Assembly (NCBI GenBank): GCA_016887485.1
Contig: CP069394.1
Location: 992,001 to 1,056,000, forward strand
Length of the DNA stretch: 64,000 bases
Source of the DNA: Chloroflexota bacterium
GTDB taxonomy: Bacteria; Chloroflexota; Anaerolineae; Anaerolineales; Anaerolineaceae
Reading direction: 5' to 3'
Under the pieces are notes generated by a model. That model had not been told where the DNA came from, ran no database searches, and was given only the letters and a program-made list of their open reading frames with translations. Positions 44,977-54,549 of this stretch are shown here, piece after piece. Positions within the stretch are counted from its first letter, which is position 1; every line of letters starts with the position of its first letter. The translations under genes and the position numbers were made by a program.

Positions 44977-46893
44977 TTGGCAACTCAACCAAATTCATAC
45001 AACGCAAATGATATTCAAGTCCTCGAAGGTTTGGAAGCAGTCCGCCGCCGTCCAGGTATGTACGTTGGCGGCACGGATGTCAAGGCGCTGCACCACCTGA
45101 TCTATGAGGTTGTTGATAACTCCATTGATGAGGCCCTGGCTGGCTCCTGTGACAGAATTGATGTCATTATCAATGAAGATGAAAGCGTCACCGTCAAAGA
45201 CAATGGCCGCGGTATCCCCGTGGATCTCCACCCTGAGAAGAAAATCTCAGCCCTTGAGGTTGTTATGACCACCCTGCACGCCGGTGGTAAATTCGGCGGC
45301 AGCAGCTATAAAGTCTCCGGCGGTTTGCATGGCGTCGGTGTTTCAGCGGTCAACGCCCTTTCTGAATGGTGTGAGGTCCGCGTGCATCGCGAAGGCAAGG
45401 AATATTTCCAGCGCTATGAAAAAGGCATTCCCCAAGCTGCTGTCAAAGAAATTGGCAAAGCGCCTAAAAACGAAACTGGCACCATCACGACCTTCCGTTA
45501 TGACACCACCCTCTTCAAGGGCGATTTCACTTATAAATTTGATGTTCTGGCCCAACGTTTCCGCGAGATGGCATTTGTTACCCGCGGCGTGACCATTCAT
45601 CTTGAAGATGTGCGTACTTCGAAAGATATCACCTTCCACTTTGAGGGCGGGATTTCCTCCTTTGTCCGTTACCTCAACCAAAACCGCGACCCACTGCATA
45701 ATGTCGTCTTCCTTGAAAAGGATGTTGAAGATGTCGGCATTGAAGTGGCCGTCCAGTTCTCAGATGCCTACTCCGAATCGGTCTATGCTTTCGCCAACAC
45801 CATCAACACCATTGATGGCGGCACACATCTGACCGGGTTGCGCATCGCCCTGACCCGCTCAATCAATGACTTCGCCCGTAAGAACAGCCTTCTAAAAGAT
45901 GCGGACTCGAACTTCTCGGGTGAGGATACTCGTGAGGGGCTGACAGCGATTGTCAGCATCAAACATCCCGATCCCCAATTTGAGAGCCAGACCAAAGTCA
46001 AATTGATGAACCCCGAGGTTCAGACCTATGTGCAGCAGGTCGTCGCTGATGGTTTCAGCAATTTCCTGGAGCAGAACACCGCCACAGCCAAGAAGATCAT
46101 CCAGAAATGTTTGACCTCCGCCCGCGCCCGGGCAGCCGCCCGCAAGGCCCGCGACCTGGTCATCCGCAAGTCCGCGCTGGAAAGCCTGACCCTCCCTGGC
46201 AAACTGGCTGACTGCTCAGAACGCAACCCGGAACGGACCGAACTCTATATCGTCGAGGGTGAATCGGCTGGCGGCTCCGCCAAACAAGGGCGTGACCGAC
46301 ACTTCCAGGCCATCCTCCCCCTGCGCGGTAAGATCCTCAACACCGAGCGTGCCCGGCTTGATAAGATCCTCAACAATAACGAAGTCAAAGCGCTGATCTC
46401 CGCCCTGGGAACTGGGATTGGTGAGTCCTTCTCGCTCGATGGCTTGCGCTATCATAATGTTGTCATCATGACGGATGCTGACGTTGACGGCGCCCACATC
46501 CGCACCTTGTTGTTGACCTTCTTCTTCCGCTACATGGCCCCATTAATTGAAAGCGGCCACCTGTTCATCGCTCAACCGCCGCTCTATCTGATCACCCACG
46601 GCAAGGAAAAGACCTATGTCTACACCGAAGCAGAAATGGAAAAACTGACCAAGGAAATCACCGCAAGCGGGGGCAAATTCGGTCTCCAGCGCTATAAGGG
46701 TTTGGGTGAAATGAACCCTGAACAGCTTTGGGAAACCACAATGAACCCGGATAACCGCACTTTCCTGCGGGTGAACGTGGAAGACGCCGCAGAAGCAGAT
46801 CGCACCTTCGACATGCTGATGGGATCCAAAGTGCCGCCCCGCCGTCGCTTCATCCAGACCCATGCCAAGGAAGTCCGCAATCTGGATGTGTAG
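44977..46893 (+). CDS. gyrB: DNA gyrase subunit B
   Basis: A 638-aa type II topoisomerase subunit. It has a GHKL ATPase ([39 protein letters not shown]), a transducer domain, TOPRIM ([19 protein letters not shown] and [19 protein letters not shown]) and the C-terminal GyrB tail [21 protein letters not shown]. The start is TTG 44977 with GGAGAAA eight bases before. Length matches the short GyrB of Gram-positive type. It supercoils DNA with GyrA, which is not in this window. Confidence 0.96.
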   Translation: MATQPNSYNANDIQVLEGLEAVRRRPGMYVGGTDVKALHHLIYEVVDNSIDEALAGSCDRIDVIINEDESVTVKDNGRGIPVDLHPEKKISALEVVMTTLHAGGKFGGSSYKVSGGLHGVGVSAVNALSEWCEVRVHREGKEYFQRYEKGIPQAAVKEIGKAPKNETGTITTFRYDTTLFKGDFTYKFDVLAQRFREMAFVTRGVTIHLEDVRTSKDITFHFEGGISSFVRYLNQNRDPLHNVVFLEKDVEDVGIEVAVQFSDAYSESVYAFANTINTIDGGTHLTGLRIALTRSINDFARKNSLLKDADSNFSGEDTREGLTAIVSIKHPDPQFESQTKVKLMNPEVQTYVQQVVADGFSNFLEQNTATAKKIIQKCLTSARARAAARKARDLVIRKSALESLTLPGKLADCSERNPERTELYIVEGESAGGSAKQGRDRHFQAILPLRGKILNTERARLDKILNNNEVKALISALGTGIGESFSLDGLRYHNVVIMTDADVDGAHIRTLLLTFFFRYMAPLIESGHLFIAQPPLYLITHGKEKTYVYTEAEMEKLTKEITASGGKFGLQRYKGLGEMNPEQLWETTMNPDNRTFLRVNVEDAAEADRTFDMLMGSKVPPRRRFIQTHAKEVRNLDV

Positions 46894-46919
46894 AAAATAA
46901 CCTCAACAAGAAATCTAAG

Positions 46920-46942
46920 GCTGCACCTTTATCAGGTGCAGC
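46920..46942 (+). terminator. Rho-independent terminator of gyrB
   Basis: GCTGCACC / GGTGCAGC with a 7-nt loop, followed by seven T, 27 bp after the gyrB stop. Confidence 0.92.
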
Positions 46943-46953
46943 TTTTTTTATTT

Positions 46954-46981
46954 TTGCCACCATTTCTCCCCATGTTATAAT
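46954..46981 (+). promoter_or_regulatory. Promoter of the ABC-2 transporter operon
   Basis: TTGCCA (46954-46959) and TATAAT (46976-46981) with 16-bp spacing; the -10 is preceded by TGT (extended -10). The first gene starts at 47017. Confidence 0.65.
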
Positions 46982-47016
46982 GGACATTTCACACACGTCA
47001 CAGAGAAAATCGATCC

Positions 47017-47808
47017 ATGACAGCTTTTTTTGCGACTATTCGCACCTCATTCAGGCGCCAGTTGACTTATCGCGCTGCGAACCTCTCGGGTCTAGCAACC
47101 AATTTGATGTTCGCTTTCTTCCGCGCGGCAGTGCTGATTGCGCTTTTCAATGAGAAGAACGTTGTCAATGGCTTAACCATCCAAAGCGCCATCACTTTCG
47201 CCGGGATCACCCAGGCGCTGATTGGTTTCCTGAGCTTCTTCTCCTGGTATGACGTTATGCACGCGATCAATAATGGTGAAATCGGCGCTCACTTGCTCAA
47301 GCCGATGAACTTCTTCACCTACTGGCTGGGCATCGACCTGGGCCGTGCTTTGGGCTCATTCTTCATCCGCAGCCTGCCGCTCTTTCTGATCTTCACCCTC
47401 TTCTACAACATCACCCTGCCGGATTCCCTCCTGCAGTGGTTGGTTTTCTTGCTTTCAATCGTCCTTTCGGAACTGATCAGCTTCGGCTGGCGATTCCTGG
47501 TGAACCTGGCGGCATTCTGGTCCCCCAATGCCATCGGAATTGGGCGGTTCGCTTTTGGCCTGAGCTGGATCTTTTCGGGCTTCTTCATGCCGCTGGATCT
47601 TTTTCCGGATTGGCTGGCAAATTTCTCCCGGCTGACTCCTTTTGGAGCCAGCGTCTACCTCCCTATTGAGATCTTCATCAACAACCTCAAAGGCTTTGAT
47701 CTTCTGCAGGCCGTGTTGATCCAGGTTTCCTGGGTCATTTTCTTCATCTTTTTTGACCAGCTGGTGCTTTCCCGCGGAGTCAGGAAACTGGTCATCCAGG
47801 GGGGCTAG
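47017..47808 (+). CDS. ABC-2 type exporter membrane subunit 1
   Basis: A 263-aa protein with six predicted helices of the ABC-2/DUF990 type (SWYDVMHAINNGEIGAHLLKPMNFFTYWLGIDLGR is the typical cytoplasmic elbow region). It forms a heterodimer with the next gene product, and the third gene supplies the ATPase. The three genes are separated by 3 bp each. The substrate is unknown; relatives export lipids, antibiotics or daunorubicin-like compounds. Confidence 0.88.
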   Translation: MTAFFATIRTSFRRQLTYRAANLSGLATNLMFAFFRAAVLIALFNEKNVVNGLTIQSAITFAGITQALIGFLSFFSWYDVMHAINNGEIGAHLLKPMNFFTYWLGIDLGRALGSFFIRSLPLFLIFTLFYNITLPDSLLQWLVFLLSIVLSELISFGWRFLVNLAAFWSPNAIGIGRFAFGLSWIFSGFFMPLDLFPDWLANFSRLTPFGASVYLPIEIFINNLKGFDLLQAVLIQVSWVIFFIFFDQLVLSRGVRKLVIQGG

Positions 47809-47811
47809 GGC

Positions 47812-48618
47812 ATGAAATCCATCAAACTACTTCTGCACTTTATCCGGCTCCAGATCCGGTCCCAACTCCAATACCCGGTCTCCTTCATCCTTGAAGTGAT
47901 CAGCAGTGTGATCATCATGGGCTTCTACTTTGTGGCCTTCGCGCTGACCTTCACCCGCTTCGATAATATCGGCGGCTGGAACCTGGGCGAGGTTGCATTT
48001 GTCTGGGGTTTAGCAGAGTTCAGCTTCGGCCTCATGGATTTGATCTTCAGCGGTTTCGATTATGACGTTTTTGGCCCGATGATCCGCAAAGGCCAGTTTG
48101 ATCAGCTCCTGCTGCGGCCTGCCAATATCACGCTGCAAGTCTTTGGCTCCCGTTTCGTGCTGCGCAGGCTGGGGAAGATGATCGAAGGACTAATCATCTT
48201 CATCTACAGCCTCACCCTGCTGCAGGTGGAGTGGACGGCCATCAAACTGATCTATCTCCCAATATTGGTTGTCAGCCAGGTCTTTTTCTTCGGCAGCCTT
48301 TTCGTCATCGGCGCAACCACCACTTTTTGGACCATGGAACGGCTGGAAATCCTCAATATTTTCTCCTATGGTGGCAATGAAGTTATGTCCTACCCCATGC
48401 ACATCTTCCCCCGTCCCATCCGCATGCTTTTCACCTATGTCGTCCCGGCCATCCTGCTCAGCTACTATCCAGCCGTCTTCATCCTGGGGAAAACCGATCC
48501 CCTCGGTGCACCGGCCTTTGTCTCCTTCCTGGCACCGGCCGCCGCGGCAGTGATGTTCCTGCTGGCCTTACGATTCTGGCATTTCGGCATTCGTAATTAT
48601 CAGAGTTCTGGAAGTTAA
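47812..48618 (+). CDS. ABC-2 type exporter membrane subunit 2
   Basis: A 268-aa membrane protein with six helices, similar in layout to the preceding subunit (FDYDVFGPMIRKGQFDQLLLRPANITLQVFGSR is the equivalent cytoplasmic stretch). It starts 3 bp after subunit 1 and ends 3 bp before the ATPase gene, so the complex is probably a heterodimer of membrane subunits with an ATPase dimer. Confidence 0.88.
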   Translation: MKSIKLLLHFIRLQIRSQLQYPVSFILEVISSVIIMGFYFVAFALTFTRFDNIGGWNLGEVAFVWGLAEFSFGLMDLIFSGFDYDVFGPMIRKGQFDQLLLRPANITLQVFGSRFVLRRLGKMIEGLIIFIYSLTLLQVEWTAIKLIYLPILVVSQVFFFGSLFVIGATTTFWTMERLEILNIFSYGGNEVMSYPMHIFPRPIRMLFTYVVPAILLSYYPAVFILGKTDPLGAPAFVSFLAPAAAAVMFLLALRFWHFGIRNYQSSGS

Positions 48619-48621
48619 ACC

Positions 48622-49644
48622 ATGAAACCAATAATTAATGTCCAAGACTTATCAAAAGACTTCAAGGTTCACCACAACCACAAAGGCTACCTGGGAGCGG
48701 TCCGCAACCTGTTCGATCACAGCTATGACCTCGTCCATGCGGTGGATGGGGTCAGCTTTGAAGTCAATTCCGGCGAGCTGGTGGGTTATATCGGCCCAAA
48801 TGGCGCTGGCAAATCCACTACACTCAAGATGCTGGCCGGCTTGCTGGTTCCAACCTCCGGCTCCCTTGAGGTCAACGGCTACCTCCCCTGGAAACAGCGC
48901 AAGGATTATGTCCGTGAAATCGGCGTTGTCTTCGGTCAGCGGACGACCCTCTGGTGGGACCTGCCTCTGACGGACTCGATCGAATTGCTCCAGCGGATCT
49001 ATGAAATCCCTCAAGATGTCTTTCAGGCTAATTTCAACCATTTCCGAGAGATACTCGAACTCGATCCCTTCCTCAACACGCCTGTCCGCTCCCTTTCCCT
49101 TGGGCAGCGGATGCGGGCAGACCTCTGCGCCGCGTTCCTGCACAACCCGAGCCTGGTCTTCCTTGATGAACCGACCATCGGGCTGGACGTGGTCGCCAAG
49201 CAGCGCATCCGTGATTTCATCCAATATATCAACCAGGAAAAGGGAACAACCATCCTGCTGACCACGCATGATATCTCAGACGTACAGAAGCTATGTGAAA
49301 GAGTTCTGATTATTGACCACGGCAAGATCCTCTTCGATGGCAAACTAGCCAAATTGCTGGCGGAATTTGGCGGTAAGCGTTTTCTCAGCGTGGAATTTGC
49401 AGAGCACTATCCCGATATTCATCTCCAGGATGCCGAGGTGGTCACAATCGACGGCAATCAGGTAGTTTTCAGCTTCGAGAGGAAAACCATCTCCGCCTCC
49501 AGGCTGATCAACCGGCTCTCTGCAAATTACCGAATCTCCGATCTGGAGGTTCAAAACCAGCCCATCGAGGACACCATCCGCCAGATTTACGAAGGCCAGC
49601 TATTGTATAATCATCCATATGACACGGAAGATCCTGCATCTTGA
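48622..49644 (+). CDS. ABC exporter ATP-binding protein
   Basis: A 340-aa ABC ATPase: Walker A GPNGAGKSTT, signature SLGQRMRADLCAAFLH, Walker B LVFLDEPTIGLDV, H-loop LLTTHDISD. A C-terminal domain of about 90 residues follows (GGKRFLSVEFAEHYP onward), typical of exporters coupled to ABC-2 permeases. The signature begins SLGQR rather than LSGGQ, which is usual in this group. The last 26 bp overlap the start of dinB. Confidence 0.92.
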   Translation: MKPIINVQDLSKDFKVHHNHKGYLGAVRNLFDHSYDLVHAVDGVSFEVNSGELVGYIGPNGAGKSTTLKMLAGLLVPTSGSLEVNGYLPWKQRKDYVREIGVVFGQRTTLWWDLPLTDSIELLQRIYEIPQDVFQANFNHFREILELDPFLNTPVRSLSLGQRMRADLCAAFLHNPSLVFLDEPTIGLDVVAKQRIRDFIQYINQEKGTTILLTTHDISDVQKLCERVLIIDHGKILFDGKLAKLLAEFGGKRFLSVEFAEHYPDIHLQDAEVVTIDGNQVVFSFERKTISASRLINRLSANYRISDLEVQNQPIEDTIRQIYEGQLLYNHPYDTEDPAS

Positions 49645-50824
49645 CCTGGATGCCTTCTTTTGCGCTGTTGAAGAAAACAACGACCCAACGCTAAAAGGCA
49701 AGCCTTTCGCCGTCGGCGGTCAGGCAGACCGGCGCGGCGTTGTTGCCTCCTGCTCCTATGCGGCCCGGATGCACGGTGTCCATTCCGCCATGCCCATGGG
49801 ACAGGCGCTGCGGTTGTGTCCGGAGCTGATCGTGGTTTCCTCCCGGCACGGCCGATATGGCGAAGTCTCCAAACAGGTCATGGCGCTTCTCGAAGTCACC
49901 CCATTTATCGAAAAAATCTCGATTGACGAAGCCTTTGTGGATGTCACGACCCTGCCCGAGTCGATTGAGCAGATCGCCCATATGCTGCAAGACCGGGTCA
50001 ACACCCAACTGCAGCTGCCCATCTCGATTGGCGGTGCGACGAACAAACTGGTCGCCAAAATCGCCAATGACTGGGGAAAAGCCCAGAAAAAAGGCCCCAC
50101 ACCCCCCAACACCATCACCATCATCCCGCCGGGAGAAGAAGCCGCATTCTTAGCACCTCTGCCTACCCAGTCCCTTTGGGGCGTTGGGCCGAAAACCGCC
50201 GAAAAGCTCAAGGCGATTGGCATCATCACGATTGGCGGCCTTGCAGAAGCTCCCTCTTCAACCCTGGAGATGGTCTTTGGCCGCTTCGGGCCGGATTTGC
50301 GCGACCGCGCCCGGGGAATTGATGACCGCCCCATTTCAATGGAACACGAGGTCAAGTCCGTTAGCAACGAGGTCACTTTCGTCAAAGACATCCAGGATGC
50401 CACTCACCTGGAGCAAACCCTCCGGCAGCTCTCCGAATCCGTGGGCCGCCGTTTACGAAAAGACTCCCTGGCTGGCACCACCGTGCAGATCAAATTGCGT
50501 TGGGAGGATTTCACGACCATCACGCGCCAGATCACTCTCTCTTCTGCCACCAATCTCGACCAGGAGATCTTTGAGAACGCCCTGACCCTTTTCAAGCAAA
50601 ACTGGCCATTTGGCAAACCTGTACGGCTGATAGGCGTGGGGGTCAGCAACCTGGGGCCGCCCATGCACCAATTGGAACTCTGGGGGGATGACCACCAAAG
50701 ACAGGCCCGGCTGCTCAATGCCATGGATGAACTCCGGGACCGATTCGGCCGGAATATCATCCAGCGTGCGGGCAGAATACCCTCTCCAAAGGAATCCGAA
50801 CAGAAGCCCCCTGAATCAGAATAA
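49619..50824 (+). CDS. dinB: DNA polymerase IV
   Basis: A 401-aa Y-family polymerase. It has the catalytic HLDLDAFFCAVE, the SIDEAFVDVT motif with the second acidic pair, helix-hairpin-helix (LWGVGPKTAEKLKAIGIITIGGLAEA) and a little-finger domain. It copies damaged DNA with low fidelity. The ATG at 49619 lies 26 bp inside the ABC ATPase gene, so it is translated from the same mRNA. The tail is Pro/Glu-rich and I see no clear beta-clamp motif. Confidence 0.95.
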   Translation: MTRKILHLDLDAFFCAVEENNDPTLKGKPFAVGGQADRRGVVASCSYAARMHGVHSAMPMGQALRLCPELIVVSSRHGRYGEVSKQVMALLEVTPFIEKISIDEAFVDVTTLPESIEQIAHMLQDRVNTQLQLPISIGGATNKLVAKIANDWGKAQKKGPTPPNTITIIPPGEEAAFLAPLPTQSLWGVGPKTAEKLKAIGIITIGGLAEAPSSTLEMVFGRFGPDLRDRARGIDDRPISMEHEVKSVSNEVTFVKDIQDATHLEQTLRQLSESVGRRLRKDSLAGTTVQIKLRWEDFTTITRQITLSSATNLDQEIFENALTLFKQNWPFGKPVRLIGVGVSNLGPPMHQLELWGDDHQRQARLLNAMDELRDRFGRNIIQRAGRIPSPKESEQKPPESE

Positions 50825-50838
50825 TCCTGGTAGGAAAA

Positions 50839-52101
50839 TTAGGTATTGGATTTCAATAATTGTTGGTAAATTTCCGCGATTTGGTCTGTAATGGTCTCCC
50901 AGCGTAATTTCTGGGCATAAGCCACCGCCTGCCTGCCCATCTCTTCCCGCAGGTCATGCGTCATAAAAAGCAGCCGCAGCTTGTCCGCCAGGGCTTCCGG
51001 GTCCTGAGCCGGCACGAAGAACCCCGTCTCGCCATCCTTCACCAGATGCGCCAAACCACCCACACGTGAAGCGATCACCGGCGTCCCGCAGGCCATCGCC
51101 TCCAACGCAACCATTCCAAAACTTTCATAATGAGAAGGCATGACGACTACTTCTGCAGCGGAATAATAATAGGGTAAGGTATCCTGGCCGCGTCTGCCGA
51201 GGAAGAACACAATATCATCCAGCCCCAGAGACCGCGCCAGGATCTGCAGCCGTCCCATTTCACTCTCATCCCGCTCAGGGTGTCCTTCCGGGTCACCGCC
51301 AATGATGACCAGATAATGCGGACAGATATACTGCACGCATTTCTCCTTCAATATCGCCATCGCTCGAATAAGGGTATCCACACCTTTGAGGGGTTCAATC
51401 CGTCCCACAAACAAGGCCATCCGGTCCTTGGGGGAAATTCCGATCGCTTCCTTTGCCTCATCCATCGGAATTGGGTAAAAATGATGCGTGTCCACGCCAG
51501 GGGGCACAATGCTCACCTTGCGGCGGTTCACGCCATAGAGCTGTTCCAACTGCCCCACTTCCGCCTCCGTTGCGGCAATGATCCGATCAGAAGCCTGCAT
51601 TACAGCCAACTCGCCATCTACCCGCTCTTGCCCCTCCCGTTCCTCAGGGGTCCGCCCGATCTGCTGCTTCATCAGCCCTAAAGTGTGGAACATCTGCAGC
51701 ATAGGCACCTGCCAGCGCTCCTTAAGGATCATACCTGCCAAACCGGACATCCAATAATGGCTGTGGATCAGGTCATATTGAATACCCTTTTTCTCAGCGA
51801 ATGCCATGATCCCCTCGGCAAAGGGCTCAATATATTCCCGTAATTGGCCTTTCTGCAGATAAACTTCCGGCCCCGCTGAGACATGCACGACGCGATTGAA
51901 GTTTCCCAAATCATGGGAGACCTGCGGGACATGCTCGTCCATTGAACGGGTGAAGACATCCACATGCACACCGACCTGCCCCAGGAACCGAGTCAGTTCC
52001 CGGACATAGACGTTCATCCCGCCGGTATTCTTGCCGCCCAAAACGGCCAGCGGACAGGTGTGATAGGAAATCATTGCGATGTTCAATATCGTATTCTCCA
52101 T
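50839..52101 (-). CDS. Glycosyltransferase family 4 (sucrose-phosphate synthase/MshA-like)
   Basis: A 420-aa retaining GT-B glycosyltransferase. The N-terminal glycine-rich loop GGKNTGGMNVYVRELTRFL, the middle VFVGRIEPLKGVDTLIRAMA-like stretch and the C-terminal donor-site EAMACGTPVIASRVGGLAHLVKDGE are all present. The N-terminus resembles MshA and sucrose-phosphate synthase-type enzymes. The acceptor is unknown; it could build a sugar-phosphate, glycolipid or thiol sugar. It is convergent with dinB (14 bp between stops). Confidence 0.88.
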   Translation of the reverse strand: MENTILNIAMISYHTCPLAVLGGKNTGGMNVYVRELTRFLGQVGVHVDVFTRSMDEHVPQVSHDLGNFNRVVHVSAGPEVYLQKGQLREYIEPFAEGIMAFAEKKGIQYDLIHSHYWMSGLAGMILKERWQVPMLQMFHTLGLMKQQIGRTPEEREGQERVDGELAVMQASDRIIAATEAEVGQLEQLYGVNRRKVSIVPPGVDTHHFYPIPMDEAKEAIGISPKDRMALFVGRIEPLKGVDTLIRAMAILKEKCVQYICPHYLVIIGGDPEGHPERDESEMGRLQILARSLGLDDIVFFLGRRGQDTLPYYYSAAEVVVMPSHYESFGMVALEAMACGTPVIASRVGGLAHLVKDGETGFFVPAQDPEALADKLRLLFMTHDLREEMGRQAVAYAQKLRWETITDQIAEIYQQLLKSNT

Positions 52102-52109
52102 TAATTATC

Positions 52110-52139
52110 TTGCGCGTTCGTCGGCCTTACTGGTATAAT
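52110..52139 (+). promoter_or_regulatory. Promoter of tRNA-Thr
   Basis: TTGCGC (52110-52115) and TATAAT (52134-52139), 18-bp spacing, ending 9 bp before the tRNA. Confidence 0.6.
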
Positions 52140-52148
52140 CGGGGGCAC

Positions 52149-52221
52149 GCCAACGTAGCTCAGCTGGTAGAGCAGACGCTTCGTAAGCGCCAGGTCGAGG
52201 GTTCGAATCCCTCCGTTGGCT
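52149..52221 (+). tRNA. tRNA-Thr (anticodon CGT)
   Basis: A cloverleaf can be drawn: acceptor stem GCCAACG / CGTTGGC, D arm GCTC / GAGC, anticodon arm with loop TTCGTAA giving anticodon CGT, and T arm GAGGG TTCGAAT CCCTC. The second pair of the anticodon stem is A-C. The mature CCA is not directly encoded. It reads ACG codons. Confidence 0.95.
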
Positions 52222-52229
52222 TCCAACCG

Positions 52230-52248
52230 AACAGCCCGATGGGCTGTT
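52230..52248 (+). terminator. Rho-independent terminator of tRNA-Thr
   Basis: AACAGCCC / GGGCTGTT with a 3-nt loop, followed by TCTATTTT, 9 bp past the tRNA. Confidence 0.85.
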
Positions 52249-52357
52249 TCTATTTTAAGCCCAAGGCCCAGATTAGGCCATTTCGTTGTTATAATAATAT
52301 CCTGAAATTACTTTGGCAGGCACTTTCGCCAACAATTTAATTCTGGAGGATTTCTTT

Positions 52358-53665
52358 ATGGCAAAACTATGCGTGATAGGCACCGGATATGTCGGCCTCG
52401 TCACCGGGACTTGCTTTGCAGACATGGGCCATCGGGTCACCTGTCTGGATATCAATGAAAAACGGATTGATCTGCTCAACAGCGGGATCATGCCGATCTA
52501 TGAACCCGGCCTGAAACAAATCGTCGATCAAAACGTCGATGCTGGCCGCTTGGATTTCACAACCAGTTATCCCGAAGCGTTGAAGGATAGCGAATTTGCT
52601 TTCATCGCCGTGGGGACCCCTTCCAGCGAGGATGGCGAGGCGGACATGCAATATGTCAAGGCCGCTGCCACTTCCATCGCCCGGAACCTCGATCATTCCA
52701 TCATCATCGTTAATAAATCCACTGTGCCCGTAGGCACCGGCGACTGGGTCGCAGAGATCATCAAAGATCTGAATGGTGAGGTCACCACAAAATTCAGCGT
52801 GGTCTCCAACCCGGAATTTCTGCGCGAAGGAAACGCCGTGATGGACTTCACGAAACCTGACCGGGTCGTCCTTGGGTCCACCGATTTAGAAGCGGCTCAT
52901 CAGGTTGCCGAACTTTATCAGGCCCTCCGCTCGGAAATTATGATCACCGACCTACGTACAGCAGAGATGATCAAATATGCCTCCAATGCATTCCTCGCCA
53001 CCCGGATCTCCTTCATCAATGAGATGGCCAATATCTGCGAGACACTCGGCGCGGATGTTCGTGAAGTAGCCCGCGGTATGGGCATGGACAAACGGATCGG
53101 CCCGGCCTTCCTGGACGCCGGCCTCGGTTGGGGCGGTAGCTGCTTCCCCAAGGATGTCAAAGCCCTCGCCCACATGGCCGTCACCCATGACACCCACCCG
53201 CAGCTCCTTCAGGCAGTAATGGATATCAACTTCAACCAGCGCAAACATGCCGTGAAGAAGCTGGAAAAGGCACTTGGCAGTGTCAGCGGTAAGAAAATCG
53301 GCGTCCTTGGGCTCAGTTTTAAGCCCAACACCGACGATATCCGCTATTCCCCATCGCTGGATATCATCAAGATGCTCATTGAAAAAGGTGCTACGGTCCA
53401 AGGTTACGATCCGCAGGCCATGACCCTCAGCAAGAAAGAGGTTCCGGAACTTAACCTCTGCCAGAACCCTTATGATGTCGCTCAGGGTGCTGACGCGCTC
53501 CTGCTGGCAACCGAATGGAATGAATTCAAGTCCCTCGATTTTGACCGCATCAAAGCCAATATGAGCGGCAGCATCATTCTGGATGGCCGCAATATCTGGA
53601 ACGGAGAAGAACTTCAGGAAATGGGCTTCACCTATTTCGGTATGGGTATCCCCGGCTCAAACTAA
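52358..53665 (+). CDS. ugd: UDP-glucose 6-dehydrogenase
   Basis: A 435-aa enzyme starting at ATG 52358 (GGAGG upstream; an earlier frame from 52313 has none). It shows the Rossmann motif [18 protein letters not shown], the catalytic-Lys region [18 protein letters not shown] and the Cys nucleophile motif [12 protein letters not shown]. It oxidises UDP-glucose to UDP-glucuronate for cell-surface polysaccharide. No polysaccharide cluster adjoins; the nearest related gene is the glycosyltransferase on the other side of the tRNA. Confidence 0.95.
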   Translation: MAKLCVIGTGYVGLVTGTCFADMGHRVTCLDINEKRIDLLNSGIMPIYEPGLKQIVDQNVDAGRLDFTTSYPEALKDSEFAFIAVGTPSSEDGEADMQYVKAAATSIARNLDHSIIIVNKSTVPVGTGDWVAEIIKDLNGEVTTKFSVVSNPEFLREGNAVMDFTKPDRVVLGSTDLEAAHQVAELYQALRSEIMITDLRTAEMIKYASNAFLATRISFINEMANICETLGADVREVARGMGMDKRIGPAFLDAGLGWGGSCFPKDVKALAHMAVTHDTHPQLLQAVMDINFNQRKHAVKKLEKALGSVSGKKIGVLGLSFKPNTDDIRYSPSLDIIKMLIEKGATVQGYDPQAMTLSKKEVPELNLCQNPYDVAQGADALLLATEWNEFKSLDFDRIKANMSGSIILDGRNIWNGEELQEMGFTYFGMGIPGSN

Positions 53666-53689
53666 TAACAAAATTACGTTAAATAATAA

Positions 53690-53718
53690 ACCCCGGAGAG
53701 CAGTCAGCTTTCCGGGGT
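53690..53718 (+). terminator. Rho-independent terminator of ugd
   Basis: ACCCCGGA / TCCGGGGT around a 13-nt apical part, followed by ATTTTCTTAATT. Confidence 0.75.
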
Positions 53719-53739
53719 ATTTTCTTAATTCTTAGGCGA

Positions 53740-54540
53740 TCAGATTACCGGCAATTCCTCAGAAGGTTCAGCCTTCAGATCAAAGGCTTTCAGATATTTT
53801 AGCAGGTAAAGGTTGCCGGCCATGAGAATGACAGCGACCAGGATCACCCAGCCAGTCTCAAACCCAACCTCGGAAAGGCCTGCGACCAACCCATTTACCA
53901 GTACTTCAATGCCGATTGCAGCAGCCAGGAACCATTTTTTATTTTGTTTGAAGATTTGCAGGATCAACACAGTTACCAACAGATGCATCACCATTGCGCC
54001 GATTCGTTCCATCGCACCGGCCAGCGGAATATAGAACGGCACCTGCCAGAGTTCTTCCAGCTGACTGATGATATCCGGACTCAGCGAGGTCGTTGCTGGA
54101 TCCAGATTGATATTGGTCAGCATTGTCCAAAATGTGCTCACCAGGGGGAGGCCCACCAATTGAATGGTCTCCACGCCGCCATAACCCAGACCTATCGCCC
54201 AGGCCGAAGGGAGATCCTTCAGGTCTTCCTTCATCTTATTCATTCCAATCCAGCGGACAAGTGCGCCAAAGATGGCGCCCAAAAGGATGGACAACCCCAC
54301 CTGAGTGATCCGCAGAGCAGGGTCCTGCAGCGGCAGTGCGCCGTTCTCCACCAGCATCGTGAACCCGATGAAGACTACCGTCGTCAGGGTCTGCATAATG
54401 AAATAGGCAATGGCACCATAGCCAATCTTCCGCCAGGAGATTCCTTTTTTCTTGTTCAGCCAAAATCCCGCAGCGATCGGAAATGCAACGGTTACCAATA
54501 TTTCAATAAAAATACCAATACTTAAGGGCAGCATATACAC
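53740..54540 (-). CDS. YhfC-family intramembrane protease-like protein
   Basis: A 266-aa protein with seven to eight hydrophobic helices. LGYGGVETIQLVG and AMERIGAMVMHLLVTVLIL hold the Glu and His residues at the positions expected for YhfC-type proteins, a branch related to the CAAX/Rce1 glutamic proteases. Its substrate is unknown. It begins 9 bp after the acyl-CoA synthetase stop on the same strand, so the two may share an mRNA, though a functional link is not obvious. Confidence 0.75.
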   Translation of the reverse strand: MYMLPLSIGIFIEILVTVAFPIAAGFWLNKKKGISWRKIGYGAIAYFIMQTLTTVVFIGFTMLVENGALPLQDPALRITQVGLSILLGAIFGALVRWIGMNKMKEDLKDLPSAWAIGLGYGGVETIQLVGLPLVSTFWTMLTNINLDPATTSLSPDIISQLEELWQVPFYIPLAGAMERIGAMVMHLLVTVLILQIFKQNKKWFLAAAIGIEVLVNGLVAGLSEVGFETGWVILVAVILMAGNLYLLKYLKAFDLKAEPSEELPVI

Positions 54541-54549
54541 CTCAATTCA

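Noticed and set aside
52074-52340. 88-codon open frame across the tRNA-Thr gene
   Set aside because: The frame is a translation of the tRNA itself (ending like VEGSNPS from the T arm) and has no ribosome site or family match.
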